Shown here: one piece after another, positions 21,866-31,588 of the stretch | Numbering within the stretch: the first letter of the stretch is position 1 | How the letters are laid out: every line of letters starts with the position of its first letter | From: Polaromonas sp. | GTDB lineage: Bacteria > Pseudomonadota > Gammaproteobacteria > Burkholderiales > Burkholderiaceae_C | NCBI GenBank assembly: GCA_025363315.1 | Contig: JANYED010000036.1 | Coordinates: 1-53,605, forward strand | Direction: 5' to 3' | DNA length: 53,605 nucleotides | Notes under the pieces: model-generated | The model's input: only the letters and a program-made list of their open reading frames with translations | Database searches by the model: none | What the model was told of the DNA's origin: nothing | Program-made: the position numbers and the translations under genes

Positions 21866-22867
21866 TCAAACCTCGTCATAGACGACTTCGAGCGTTTCTT
21901 TGGCAGTTTCTTTTTTGCCGCACATGTCAAATTGCGTCGCAGGCTCTAGCACCACATTGCGGCCCACCACATCTGCCGAGAACAAGCCCAGCAACTGGTC
22001 TTGCGTCATCGGTTTTGGGCGAATAGGTTGTGAGGTGCCGACGTTTTCTGCGAGCTGCGCGAACATCGGGCCCCACACTGAATCAGGCCGGCCAATGATT
22101 TCGTAGCTGGCGCTTTTGCGGCGAATGTCGTCGTTGGCAGGAATGATTGACAGCACCGGGATGCCGACTTTCTCTGCAAAAGCTGATGCCTCGCCCGTAC
22201 CGTCATCGCGGTTGATGACCATGCCCGCAACGCCAACGTTGCCGCCGAGCTTGCGAAAGTATTCGACGGCTGAACACACGTTATTTGCAACGTACAGCGA
22301 CTGCAAATCATTGCTGGCCACAACGATGACTTTTTGGCACATGTCGCGTGCAATCGGCAGGCCGAAACCGCCGCACACCACGTCGCCCAAGAAGTCGAGC
22401 AGCACGTAGTCAAAACCCCAGTCATGGAAGCCCAGCTTTTCAAGCAATTCAAAACCGTGAATGATGCCGCGCCCACCGCAGCCCCGGCCAACTTCAGGGC
22501 CGCCGAGCTCCATGGCGTACACCCCGTCACGCTTGAAGCACACATCGCCAATCGCGACAGCTTCGCCGGCAAGTTTTTTCTTTGACGAGGTTTCAATGAT
22601 CGTGGGGCAAGCGCGGCCACCAAACAGCAGGCTGGTGGTATCGCTTTTTGGGTCACAGCCAATCAGCAGCACTTTTTTGCCCTGCTGCGCCATCATGTAG
22701 CTCAGGTTGGCCAGCGTGAAGCTTTTGCCAATACCGCCTTTGCCGTAAATCGCAATGATCTGCGTTTCTTTATTGGCTTCGCCTGTTTTCATCGTCGTAT
22801 TGACCGGATTGGGCTCCATTGCCGCTTCGGCGCGAAGGTCTCTAACCATGATGGTTGTCGGGTTCAT
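21866..22867 (-). CDS. bchX: Chlorophyllide a reductase iron protein subunit X
   Basis: NifH-like [48 protein letters not shown]. Confidence 0.97.
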   Translation of the reverse strand: MNPTTIMVRDLRAEAAMEPNPVNTTMKTGEANKETQIIAIYGKGGIGKSFTLANLSYMMAQQGKKVLLIGCDPKSDTTSLLFGGRACPTIIETSSKKKLAGEAVAIGDVCFKRDGVYAMELGGPEVGRGCGGRGIIHGFELLEKLGFHDWGFDYVLLDFLGDVVCGGFGLPIARDMCQKVIVVASNDLQSLYVANNVCSAVEYFRKLGGNVGVAGMVINRDDGTGEASAFAEKVGIPVLSIIPANDDIRRKSASYEIIGRPDSVWGPMFAQLAENVGTSQPIRPKPMTQDQLLGLFSADVVGRNVVLEPATQFDMCGKKETAKETLEVVYDEV

Positions 22868-23799
22868 GCGTTGTGTTTCCAGTCCAGAATCATCTTTAAG
22901 CAATCTGCGTCGCCAAACGCCGTGCGATAAGCTGCTTCGGCCTTGGCAGGGACCTCAACATGGGTAATCAGGCCATCGAGGGACAGCTTGCCGCTATGGG
23001 CAAGTGCGACAGTGACAACCAGGTCTTCGGGGTTCCATTGCGCAGCGATCCGGATTCGCGTTTCGCGCATAAAGGCGGGAGCAAAGGCAAAACTCAGCGA
23101 CTGTTTGTAAAAACCTGCCAGCACCACTTCGCCACCGGGCGCCTGGCGCGCAATAGCTTTGTCCAAAATGCCGGAGTCACCGCTGACGTCGTAAATAGCG
23201 CGGTAATCGCGCCGCGTGTCGTCGTCGGGGCTGCAAACGCTGTAGCCTTCTGCGCCCGACTGGCGAGCTGGGTTCAATTCCCAAACCGTTGGCGCCGCAT
23301 GACCTGCAGCAACTGTCAGCCGCGCCAACAATCTCCCCATGACGCCGTGGCCGATGATCAGGTCCGGCGGCGTTTGGTGGGCCAATGCATGCTGAGCTGT
23401 GGCAGCAAGGGCCAACAACACCGCCTTGGCACCGAGGTGGTCCTCGACCTGGGCAACACGGTCTTCCTGGACCACCAGACGTGAAGCAGAACCGCCAAAC
23501 AGGTTGCGAACGCCTTCAAAACACTGGGCACCCGGCACAAAGACGCGGCTGCCAACCTTCATGCTGGTGTTGCCGCCGGCACGAACGATGCGGCCCACAG
23601 ACTCGTAACCAGGCACCAGCGGATAGCCCATGCCCGGGAATACTGGCATGGTGCCGTCCCATAACAAACGCTCGGTTCCGGTGCTGATACCGCTGAATTC
23701 AATGTCCACTTCAATCTCGCCAGCTCCTGGCGCACGCAAATCCAGACTCTGCAGCTGTAGGTGCTTTGGATTTTTAAAGACGATCGCTTCGGCTTGCAT
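22864..23799 (-). CDS. bchC: Bacteriochlorophyllide a dehydrogenase
   Basis: LVPGYESVGRIVRAG, LIIGHGVMGRLLARLTVAAG; overlaps bchX start. Confidence 0.95.
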   Translation of the reverse strand: MQAEAIVFKNPKHLQLQSLDLRAPGAGEIEVDIEFSGISTGTERLLWDGTMPVFPGMGYPLVPGYESVGRIVRAGGNTSMKVGSRVFVPGAQCFEGVRNLFGGSASRLVVQEDRVAQVEDHLGAKAVLLALAATAQHALAHQTPPDLIIGHGVMGRLLARLTVAAGHAAPTVWELNPARQSGAEGYSVCSPDDDTRRDYRAIYDVSGDSGILDKAIARQAPGGEVVLAGFYKQSLSFAFAPAFMRETRIRIAAQWNPEDLVVTVALAHSGKLSLDGLITHVEVPAKAEAAYRTAFGDADCLKMILDWKHNA

Positions 23800-23801
23800 G
23801 G

Positions 23802-23845
23802 TGTCAGTTTACGTTTACAAATTAAAGTGTCAACTAATATTGACG
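23802..23845. promoter_or_regulatory. Tandem PpsR/CrtJ-like sites in the bchC promoter
   Basis: TGTCAGTTTACGTTTACA (TGT-N12-ACA, 23802-23819), 8-bp gap, TGTCAACTAATATTGACG (23828-23845). Confidence 0.7.
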
Positions 23846-23882
23846 GTTATTCGACTTATTTGTGTGATTTCAGGGTAAACAC

Positions 23883-25088
23883 TTAAAGTTTCTTAGCGAC
23901 AAGAATGCGCGTTTGCAGTGGCACGGCGTTGGCCAGCACTTCAACACTGACAAAACCAGCGCTCAACATCATGTCACTCAGCTCTTTGACTGTGCGCAGC
24001 CGGCCTGAGCCCATCGCCAAAAGATAAAAGTGAAAGTAAGCGTCGCCCAATGGGGCTTCGTGACTGGCCTGCGCCATCGGCTCGGTCAGCAGCAACGTAC
24101 CGCCTGCAGGCAAAGCTTTGAAAATGGCGCGCAAGATAATGTTGACGTGCGCATCGGGGTGGTCATGCGCCACACGCACCAGCGTGACCAGGTCGGCACC
24201 ACCAGGCAGCGCGTCTTTTAAAAAATCACCGCCAAAAGCTTCGATGCGGTCAGACAAGTCTTTTTTCTTGAAGTTGTCTTGCGCCAACGCGGCCACTTGG
24301 GGCAGGTCAAACAACTTGAGCGTGAGATGCTTGGCATGACCGGCCAGGCGACTTACAAATGTGCCCTGCCCGCCGCCCACGTCGAGCACGCAGGCATGCC
24401 TGGCGAACGAATAGCTTGCCAGCACTTCGTCCACCACAAACGGCTGGGATGCTGACATGAGCTGCGAATAACGAGAGACTTTTTCTTCTTCCCAGGCCCG
24501 CGGCGCGGTTTGCAGTGCGCTGCCAGCGCCTTGCGTCTCAACATACGGCCAGTAAGCCACCATTTGTCCGTCGCTCACCTGATCGCGCAGCAGCGCCACT
24601 GGGTCTTGCATGTCGTGGTACAGCACGGCATGGTGCTCAATCATGGCGCGTATGCCGGGATGGCCCGCAACCGGGGCACCGAGCGCCCCCAGGCCATAGC
24701 GAGACTGCCCACGCACCGCCAGTAAACGCAGCGCGACAGCAGAATTGACCAAGCGCTGCAATCCAGCAGCTGGCACCTGGCAGATTTGCGCCAGCTCGTC
24801 CAGTGTGCGGGGCGACTCCTTGACCAGCTCCAGGATACGCAAACGCACGCAGGCCAACAGGACCTGCGAATAGACGAAACCCGCCATCACATCAAATACC
24901 TGCCGGGCCCTACGGCGGGTGATCCAGCGGGTGAAAATATTGCCTGCGGCCCAACGCGAAAAGCCGGGGTCGGTCAGCTTACTGTCCATCCACGCGTCAA
25001 ATTTATCACGCCAAGCGGGCCTGTTGCCCGCCTCCCCGACGCCCCCGACCGGCTGGGCCAGGTCAAGCTGACGCTCGAATTGAGGCAT
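23883..25088 (-). CDS. crtF: Demethylspheroidene O-methyltransferase
   Basis: CVLDVGGGQGTFVSRLAGH methyltransferase domain, winged-helix N-terminal part; between bchC and crtE. Confidence 0.93.
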   Translation of the reverse strand: MPQFERQLDLAQPVGGVGEAGNRPAWRDKFDAWMDSKLTDPGFSRWAAGNIFTRWITRRRARQVFDVMAGFVYSQVLLACVRLRILELVKESPRTLDELAQICQVPAAGLQRLVNSAVALRLLAVRGQSRYGLGALGAPVAGHPGIRAMIEHHAVLYHDMQDPVALLRDQVSDGQMVAYWPYVETQGAGSALQTAPRAWEEEKVSRYSQLMSASQPFVVDEVLASYSFARHACVLDVGGGQGTFVSRLAGHAKHLTLKLFDLPQVAALAQDNFKKKDLSDRIEAFGGDFLKDALPGGADLVTLVRVAHDHPDAHVNIILRAIFKALPAGGTLLLTEPMAQASHEAPLGDAYFHFYLLAMGSGRLRTVKELSDMMLSAGFVSVEVLANAVPLQTRILVAKKL

Positions 25089-26026
25089 TAAACTGCTACG
25101 CTTTTAGTAGCTGCTTGCGCCCGATTTGATTGGGCTGCAGCCGCTTTATTATCTACATTCCTGAATTTTTCGCAGGCTTCTCCGGGCACCAGGCGCTCAG
25201 ATTCCTGGCGCACCAGCTGGCGCATGGCCTCGCGGCTGGCGCATTCGGGCACCGAGTCAATCGCCGACTGAACGAGCTTTTCAAAATAAGCAATCGCCCC
25301 GCCCAGACCCAAATCAATCGCTGCGCTGGGCCTGCCCAAAGCAACGTCCTGGCCAACCGGTTTGCCAATCAGCGACGGGGCCGCCATGACATCACGGATA
25401 TCGTCGGCCACCTGATAGGCCTCACCCAGCCACTCGCCCAGTGCCACCCATGGCTTGGGGTCTGCGCCCGCAGCCAGCGCGCCACCTGCTGTCGCCGCAA
25501 CAAACAAAGCGCCGGTTTTGGCGCGCTGATAGTCTGTCAAAGACACCCGGGATTCGCTTTCCCAAGCCTGGCCCGCCACAATGCCAAACGGCATGCCAAC
25601 GCCTTTTGCCACCACGCCCAGCACCTCGGCCATACGCAGCGGTGACTGGCCGCCTGCCAGGCCCAAGGTCTGGAACGCCAAAACGATCAGCGCGTCACCC
25701 GCCAGCACCGCCAGGGGTTCACCGTAGGCCCAATGCACCGAGGCACGGCCGCGCCGGGTGGGAGCATCGTCAAAACAGGGCAAATCGTCATGCACCAATG
25801 ACGCACAGTGCAGCAATTCAATCGCCACGGCGGCGGCGTCAGCCAGCAAAGGGTCGTCGTTGCCACAAGCGTGGGCCACCGCCAGGCACAGCTGGGGCCG
25901 GATGCGCGCACCGCCCGGAAACACGGCGTGCCGTACGGCACTGGCCAGCTTGGGTGGGCAGCCCGGTGCCTCCCCAAAAGCCAATGCTGCCGCCAGAGAT
26001 TGTTCAATATGTGTGATGGCTTTCAT
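25088..26026 (-). CDS. crtE: Geranylgeranyl diphosphate synthase
   Basis: ELLHCASLVHDDLPCFDDAPTRRGRASVHWAYGEPLAVLAGDAL, DDIRDV. Confidence 0.95.
   Translation of the reverse strand: MKAITHIEQSLAAALAFGEAPGCPPKLASAVRHAVFPGGARIRPQLCLAVAHACGNDDPLLADAAAVAIELLHCASLVHDDLPCFDDAPTRRGRASVHWAYGEPLAVLAGDALIVLAFQTLGLAGGQSPLRMAEVLGVVAKGVGMPFGIVAGQAWESESRVSLTDYQRAKTGALFVAATAGGALAAGADPKPWVALGEWLGEAYQVADDIRDVMAAPSLIGKPVGQDVALGRPSAAIDLGLGGAIAYFEKLVQSAIDSVPECASREAMRQLVRQESERLVPGEACEKFRNVDNKAAAAQSNRAQAATKSVAV
25091..25140 (+). repeat. Short interspersed repeat copy A (inside crtE 3' end)
   Basis: Core AGTAGCTGCTTGCGCCCG-ATTTGATTGGGCTGCAG; matches copies B, C, D. Confidence 0.8.
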
Positions 26027-26061
26027 GCGGGACTCCTGTACTGGGTGGCGTAAATATTAAT

Positions 26062-26105
26062 TGTCAAGATTAATTGTCACAATCAAGTGTCAACTAATAT
26101 AGACA
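26062..26105. promoter_or_regulatory. PpsR/CrtJ-like operator with three TGTCA motifs every 13 bp, in the crtE/ccmA divergent region
   Basis: TGTCA at 26062, 26075, 26088; TGTCAACTAATATAGACA (26088-26105) is TGT-N12-ACA. Confidence 0.7.
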
Positions 26106-26233
26106 CATTAAAAGAAACCGTCAACCCGCTTTTACACGCAGGTCATCGGTGGCTAGATCACGCGACAATCAGGTCTTTTGGGGAGCTACGTTTTGGGTTT
26201 ATCGAGTGACGTCAGGTGTTTGCAGGCCAAGCC

Positions 26234-26857
26234 ATGAGCCGCGGCCTGGGCGTGAGCGACGTGGCTTGCACCAGAGGCAACCGGCAGCTCTTTAGCGGCC
26301 TGTCCTTTGACATCCAGCCTGGCCAACTGCTGCGTGTGCGCGGCGCCAATGGTGCGGGCAAGACCAGTTTGCTGCGGATGCTGTGCGGCTTGCTGCTGCC
26401 GGGAAGCGGCCAAGTGCTGTGGTGTGGAAAACCCTTGGCTGCTCAACGCGAAAAATTGGGCCGGGACTTGTTGTACCTGGGCCATGCTGCCGCACTCAAA
26501 GACGAACTCTCACCACTTGAAAACCTGCTGGATGCCTGCGCGCTTGGAGGCCATACACCCGCCAAAGCGGCTGCCATGGCTGCGCTTTTGGATGCTGGCC
26601 TGCGCGGGCACGAGCGCACACCCGCACGCCGCCTGTCGCAGGGCCAGCGCAGACGCAGCGCGCTGGCGCGGCTCGCGTTAAGCCAAACCGCTCCGCTGTG
26701 GATTCTGGACGAGCCTTTCAATGCGCTCGACACCGCTGCAAGTACCTGGCTGACTGGATTGATCGAAACCCATTTGCAGAGCGACGGAATGGTGGTACTA
26801 ACCAGCCATCAGGACGTGCCGATCAACACGCCGAACCAGCAGGACCTGGCGTTATGA
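26234..26857 (+). CDS. ccmA: Heme exporter ATP-binding protein CcmA
   Basis: Walker A RGANGAGKTSLLR, signature LSQGQRRRSALARL, Walker B LWILDEPFNALD. Confidence 0.93.
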   Translation: MSRGLGVSDVACTRGNRQLFSGLSFDIQPGQLLRVRGANGAGKTSLLRMLCGLLLPGSGQVLWCGKPLAAQREKLGRDLLYLGHAAALKDELSPLENLLDACALGGHTPAKAAAMAALLDAGLRGHERTPARRLSQGQRRRSALARLALSQTAPLWILDEPFNALDTAASTWLTGLIETHLQSDGMVVLTSHQDVPINTPNQQDLAL

Positions 26858-27543
26858 GCAGCACGACGGCAAAATCACCGAGTGGCTTCATGGTCGTTCT
26901 GCGGCGCGACCTGCGGGTAGCGCTGCGCCGGCGCAGTGACACGTTTTCAACGCTGATATTTTTTGTCATGGTGGTCAGTCTGTTCCCGCTCGGCGTGGGG
27001 CCCGAAGCGCAATTGCTGCGCACCATGGCGCCCGGCGTGCTGTGGGTGGCGGCCATGCTGGCGTCAATGTTGTCGCTGCCGCGCCTATTTGCCGATGACC
27101 ACGCTGACGGAACTTTAGAGCAAATGCTGTTGTCCACCCAATCTCTGGCGCTGTTGGTGCTGGGCAAAACGCTCGCGCATTGGGTTGGCTCCGGGTTGCC
27201 GCTGGTGCTGTTGTCGCCTGTGCTGGCTCTGCAGTTTGACATGTCTGCGTCGGCTAGCGGGGTCCTGGTGCTGTCACTTTTGCTGGGAACGCCGATTTTG
27301 AGTCTGATCGGTTCTGTAGGAGCAGCGCTGACGGTTGGCTTGCGTGGCTCCAGCGTGTTGCTCTCACTGCTGGTGCTGCCTTTGACGATACCGGTGTTGA
27401 TTTTTGGCGCGGGCGCGGTTGAGGCGCACAACGCCGGGCTGGGCGTAGCGGGGCACTTCTCATTGCTTGGAGCGCTGCTGATCGTGAGTCTGGTGGCCGC
27501 CCCTTGGGTGGCAGCAGCGGCGCTGAGAATTTCCATGGAATGA
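26854..27543 (+). CDS. ccmB: Heme exporter permease CcmB
   Basis: DTFSTLIFFVMVVSLFPLGVGPEAQLLRTMAPGVLWVAAMLASMLSLPRLF. Confidence 0.95.
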   Translation: MSSTTAKSPSGFMVVLRRDLRVALRRRSDTFSTLIFFVMVVSLFPLGVGPEAQLLRTMAPGVLWVAAMLASMLSLPRLFADDHADGTLEQMLLSTQSLALLVLGKTLAHWVGSGLPLVLLSPVLALQFDMSASASGVLVLSLLLGTPILSLIGSVGAALTVGLRGSSVLLSLLVLPLTIPVLIFGAGAVEAHNAGLGVAGHFSLLGALLIVSLVAAPWVAAAALRISME

Positions 27544-27576
27544 CGGATTTAACGGGTTATTCACTCGGCCGGCGCT

Positions 27577-28371
27577 TTGAATAAAATCATGCAACAGATT
27601 CAGGACAACAGACACGTGCGAACAAGCAAGCCCATCACGCGAATCAACTGGTTCCAGTTCGCCGCGCCCCAGCGTTTTTACCCGCTGGCGGGGCAGCTGG
27701 CGCCGTGGTTTGCGGCGGCTGGCATTTTGCTGGCAGCTTACGGCCTTTATTTGGGGCTGTGGGTTGCACCCACCGATGCCGTACAGGGCCAAGCGTACCG
27801 AATCATATTTGTCCACGTCCCCACCGCCTGGATGTCGATGGTGATCTACCTGGCCATGGCTGGCTGGGCTGGCGCGGGCCTGGTATTCAATTCACGCCTT
27901 TCGTCCATGATGGCCTGCGCGTTGGCTCCTACCGGCGCACTCATGACTTTTTTGGCCTTGTGGACGGGCGCGCTGTGGGGCAAACCGACTTGGGGCGCCT
28001 GGTGGGTGTGGGACGCGCGCCTGACGTCTGAACTGGTGCTGCTGTTTTTGTACATCGGCTTCATGTCGCTGCATGCGTCGATTGACGATCCGCGCCGGGC
28101 GGATCGTGCGGCCGGGCTGCTGGCGCTCGTTGGCGCGGTCAACGTGCCGATCATTTACTTCTCGGTGAAATGGTGGAACACCCTGCACCAGGGCGCATCG
28201 GTCAGCTTCAAGGGCACCAGCATGGCCACGCCGATGCTGATTGCCATGCTGGTCATGACGTTCGCGTTTTGGGCCTATTGCATCGCAGTGGTGCTCAAGC
28301 GGGTGCGGGTGATCATTTTGGAGCGTGAACGCCACACCGCCTGGGCACGTGCAGAGATGGGGGTGCTGTGA
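27577..28371 (+). CDS. ccmC: Heme exporter protein CcmC
   Basis: HVPTAWMSMVIY, WGKPTWGAWWVWDARLTSELVLLFLYIG. Confidence 0.95.
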   Translation: MNKIMQQIQDNRHVRTSKPITRINWFQFAAPQRFYPLAGQLAPWFAAAGILLAAYGLYLGLWVAPTDAVQGQAYRIIFVHVPTAWMSMVIYLAMAGWAGAGLVFNSRLSSMMACALAPTGALMTFLALWTGALWGKPTWGAWWVWDARLTSELVLLFLYIGFMSLHASIDDPRRADRAAGLLALVGAVNVPIIYFSVKWWNTLHQGASVSFKGTSMATPMLIAMLVMTFAFWAYCIAVVLKRVRVIILERERHTAWARAEMGVL

Positions 28372-28553
28372 TGTGGAATAGCTTTGGCGATTTTCTAAGC
28401 ATGGGCGGCTACGGCTTGTTTGTTTGGGGCTCGATGGGCGTGTGCCTGCTGGTATGCGTAGCGGAGCCGATAACGCTTAACCTCAAACGCAGTGCGCTTT
28501 TGGCCGAGGTGCAAGAGCAAGGCACGCTGGACAAGGGACAATCCGGGTCATGA
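28371..28553 (+). CDS. ccmD: Heme exporter protein CcmD
   Basis: [33 protein letters not shown]. Confidence 0.88.
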   Translation: MWNSFGDFLSMGGYGLFVWGSMGVCLLVCVAEPITLNLKRSALLAEVQEQGTLDKGQSGS

Positions 28554-29017
28554 AACCAAGAAGCAAACGACTGATTGCCATTGCCTGCGGGCTGGCGGCT
28601 TTGGGCGTGGCCACCGCACTGGTGCTGAACGCCTTCAACAGCAATTTGGTGTTCTTCTTTACCCCTACCCAAGTTGCGGCCAAGGAGGCGCCTACGGGCC
28701 GCAGTTTTCGCATTGGCGGGCTGGTGGAGCAAGGCAGCATTCAGCGTGAAACCAAAGGCCTGACAACGCGATTCATTGTCACTGATCTGGCCAAAACCAT
28801 ACCGGTGACCTACACCGGCCTGTTGCCTGACTTGTTCAAAGAAGGCAAAGGCGTGGTCGCCCAGGGCAAGCTGGGTGCTGACGGCGTCTTCAGTGCTGAC
28901 CAGGTACTGGCCAAGCATGACGAAAACTACATGCCACCCGAGGCCGCCACGGCTTTGAAAAACGCCGCAGCAGGCAAGCCCCAGCAAACCAGCGCCACTT
29001 TAAAAATGAACCCTTGA
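28550..29017 (+). CDS. ccmE: Heme chaperone CcmE
   Basis: [29 protein letters not shown] (heme-binding His motif). Confidence 0.95.
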   Translation: MKPRSKRLIAIACGLAALGVATALVLNAFNSNLVFFFTPTQVAAKEAPTGRSFRIGGLVEQGSIQRETKGLTTRFIVTDLAKTIPVTYTGLLPDLFKEGKGVVAQGKLGADGVFSADQVLAKHDENYMPPEAATALKNAAAGKPQQTSATLKMNP

Positions 29018-29027
29018 GGCATGTCTC

Positions 29028-31046
29028 ATGATCAGTGAACTCGGCCACTTCGCCCTTATTTTGGCATTCATGATGGCGCTGTCGCAAAGCGTGTTGCCGC
29101 TGATTGGCGCGCACAAAGGCAATGCCGCGTGGATGGCGCTGGCCCGGCCTTCAGCGCGCGGTCAGTTTGTGTTTGTGGCGATGGCCTACGGCTGCCTGAC
29201 CTATGCGTTTGTCACCAATGACTTTTCCGTGCAGCTGGCGGCGCAGCATTCCAACAGCATGCTGCCTTTGGTCTACAAATTTACAGCGGTGTGGGGCAAC
29301 CACGAGGGCTCGATTTTGCTGTGGTCACTGATTTTGGCGGGCTGGACGCTGGCCGTGTCGATTTTTTCAAAGCAGCTTGATGACCGCATGGTAGCCAGAG
29401 TGCTTGGCGTGATGGGCCTCATCAGCTGCGGCTTTCTTTTGTTCACCCTGCTCACGTCTAACCCATTCGCGCGTCTGCTACCCGCAGCGGCTGATGGCCA
29501 GGATTTGAACCCGCTGCTGCAAGACCCCGGCATGGTGATTCACCCCCCCATGCTGTACATGGGTTACGTCGGCTTTGTGGTGGCTTTTGCATTTGCTATT
29601 GCCGCGCTGCTGTCGGGCCGACTTGACGCTGCCTGGGCGCGCTGGTCACGCCCGTGGACCACAGTAGCATGGTGCTTTTTAACCTTGGGCATTGCGCTGG
29701 GCAGCTTTTGGGCGTACTACGAGCTGGGCTGGGGCGGCTGGTGGTTTTGGGACCCGGTTGAAAACGCATCGTTCATGCCCTGGCTGGTTGGCACCGCGCT
29801 GATCCATTCACTGGCGGTGACTGAAAAGCGCGGCGGCTTCAAGATGTGGACAGCGCTGCTGGCCATCATCACGTTTTCACTCTCGCTCCTGGGGACGTTT
29901 ATTGTTCGCTCGGGTGTGCTCTCATCAGTGCATGCGTTTGCCACTGACCCGGCGCGCGGTATTTTCATTCTGGGCTTTCTGGCATTCGTGATTGGTGGTT
30001 CGCTGGCGCTTTTTGCCTGGCGCGCGCCACGCGTTGGACTTGGCGGCAGCTTTGAGCCGGTCTCGCGTGAATCGATGCTGCTTGCCAACAACGTGCTGCT
30101 CGTCGTTGCAGCCGCAGCCGTGCTGCTAGGTACGATTTACCCGCTGGTGATTGATGCTCTGGGCATGGGCAAGCTGTCGGTTGGCCCACCGTATTTTGTG
30201 GCGGTGTTTGTACCGCTGATCGCACCCGCTTTGTTCTTGATGGGCGTCGGGCCGATGACACGCTGGCGTCAAGCTGAGGTCATTGATTTGGCCAAGCGGC
30301 TGCGCTGGGCGATTGGTGTCAGCGTCGTGAGCGCCATCATTGCGCCCATGTTGCTGGGCAGCTGGACACCCATGACAGGCTTGGGCTTGCTGCTGGCAGC
30401 ATGGGTAGCCAGCACGGCGGTGGTCAACCTGATCAGCAAGGTGCGCGAGCACCGCTCACCCAGCTGGCTTGCTCGTTTTGCCGCGCAGCCCGGCAGTTAC
30501 TACGGCATGCTGCTGGCGCACTTTGGCATTGCGGTGTTCATCGTCGGCGTCACAGTGGTGAGCAGCTTTCAAAGCGAAAACGATGTGCGCATGGAGCCGG
30601 GCGAAACAGCCCAGGTCGGCGGCTACACATTCAGGCTTGACGACGTGGTGCAGGCCAAAGGGCCCAACTACACATCAGCACGTGCAACATTGACCGTCAC
30701 TGATGGCGACAAAACGATTGCCACCCTGCGCCCCGAGCGCCGCATTTACACCGTGCGCAGCATGCCCATGACTGAGGTCGCGATTGACCGCGGCATGACA
30801 CGCGATTTGTACGTTGCCCTGGGCGAGCCGGTCAGCGGCACCGCCTGGAGCGTGCGCCTGCACCACAAGCCGTTTGTCAACTGGATCTGGTTTGGCTGCG
30901 TGCTGATGGCCCTTGGCGGCTTGCTGGCCGTGCTGGACCGGCGCTATCGGGCGGTAAAGGTGGCCGCTAAAAAGGCAGCACCCGTACAGCCGGTAGCTTC
31001 TCCTGTGGTGGGTGCTTCGCCGCTCGCAGCCAAAGCCCAATCTTGA
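29028..31046 (+). CDS. ccmF: Heme lyase CcmF
   Basis: WGNHEGSILLWSLILAGW, GWGGWWFWDPVENASFMPWL. Confidence 0.97.
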   Translation: MISELGHFALILAFMMALSQSVLPLIGAHKGNAAWMALARPSARGQFVFVAMAYGCLTYAFVTNDFSVQLAAQHSNSMLPLVYKFTAVWGNHEGSILLWSLILAGWTLAVSIFSKQLDDRMVARVLGVMGLISCGFLLFTLLTSNPFARLLPAAADGQDLNPLLQDPGMVIHPPMLYMGYVGFVVAFAFAIAALLSGRLDAAWARWSRPWTTVAWCFLTLGIALGSFWAYYELGWGGWWFWDPVENASFMPWLVGTALIHSLAVTEKRGGFKMWTALLAIITFSLSLLGTFIVRSGVLSSVHAFATDPARGIFILGFLAFVIGGSLALFAWRAPRVGLGGSFEPVSRESMLLANNVLLVVAAAAVLLGTIYPLVIDALGMGKLSVGPPYFVAVFVPLIAPALFLMGVGPMTRWRQAEVIDLAKRLRWAIGVSVVSAIIAPMLLGSWTPMTGLGLLLAAWVASTAVVNLISKVREHRSPSWLARFAAQPGSYYGMLLAHFGIAVFIVGVTVVSSFQSENDVRMEPGETAQVGGYTFRLDDVVQAKGPNYTSARATLTVTDGDKTIATLRPERRIYTVRSMPMTEVAIDRGMTRDLYVALGEPVSGTAWSVRLHHKPFVNWIWFGCVLMALGGLLAVLDRRYRAVKVAAKKAAPVQPVASPVVGASPLAAKAQS

Positions 31047-31585
31047 TGAACAGCGCCACGGTCAAGCGGTTTTTACCGCTGGGTATTTTTGTTGTGCTGG
31101 TTGGGTTTTTAGCCATCGGCCTGACACTCAACCCGCGTGAAGTACCCTCGCCGCTCATCAACAAACCCCTGCCCACATTCAAGCTCGAAGTCCTCAACCA
31201 GCCGGGCAAAACCATCGCCGCGCAAGACCTGACCGGCAAAGTCTGGCTGCTCAATGTGTGGGCATCGTGGTGTGTGGCTTGCCGCATTGAGCACCCGGTG
31301 CTGGTTGAATTGTCAAAAACCAATCAGGTGCCGATTTACGGCTTGAACTACAAAGACAAGTCCCCCGCGGCCACTGCCTGGCTGGCCAACTTTGGCAACC
31401 CCTACGTTCAGTCGCTGGTCGATGCAGACGGGCTGGTGGGCATTGACCTGGGCGTGTATGGCGTGCCTGAAACCTTTGTGGTCGACAAGCAGGGGGTGAT
31501 TCGCTACAAGCAGATTGGCCCGGTCACGCCAGAGGCGCTGCGCGATACGATTTTGCCGCTGGTTAAAAAGCTGTCGGCAAGCTAA
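31046..31585 (+). CDS. ccmG: Thiol:disulfide interchange protein CcmG/DsbE
   Basis: WLLNVWASWCVACRIEHPVL, YGVPETFVVDKQG. Confidence 0.95.
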   Translation: MNSATVKRFLPLGIFVVLVGFLAIGLTLNPREVPSPLINKPLPTFKLEVLNQPGKTIAAQDLTGKVWLLNVWASWCVACRIEHPVLVELSKTNQVPIYGLNYKDKSPAATAWLANFGNPYVQSLVDADGLVGIDLGVYGVPETFVVDKQGVIRYKQIGPVTPEALRDTILPLVKKLSAS

Positions 31586-31588
31586 CGC

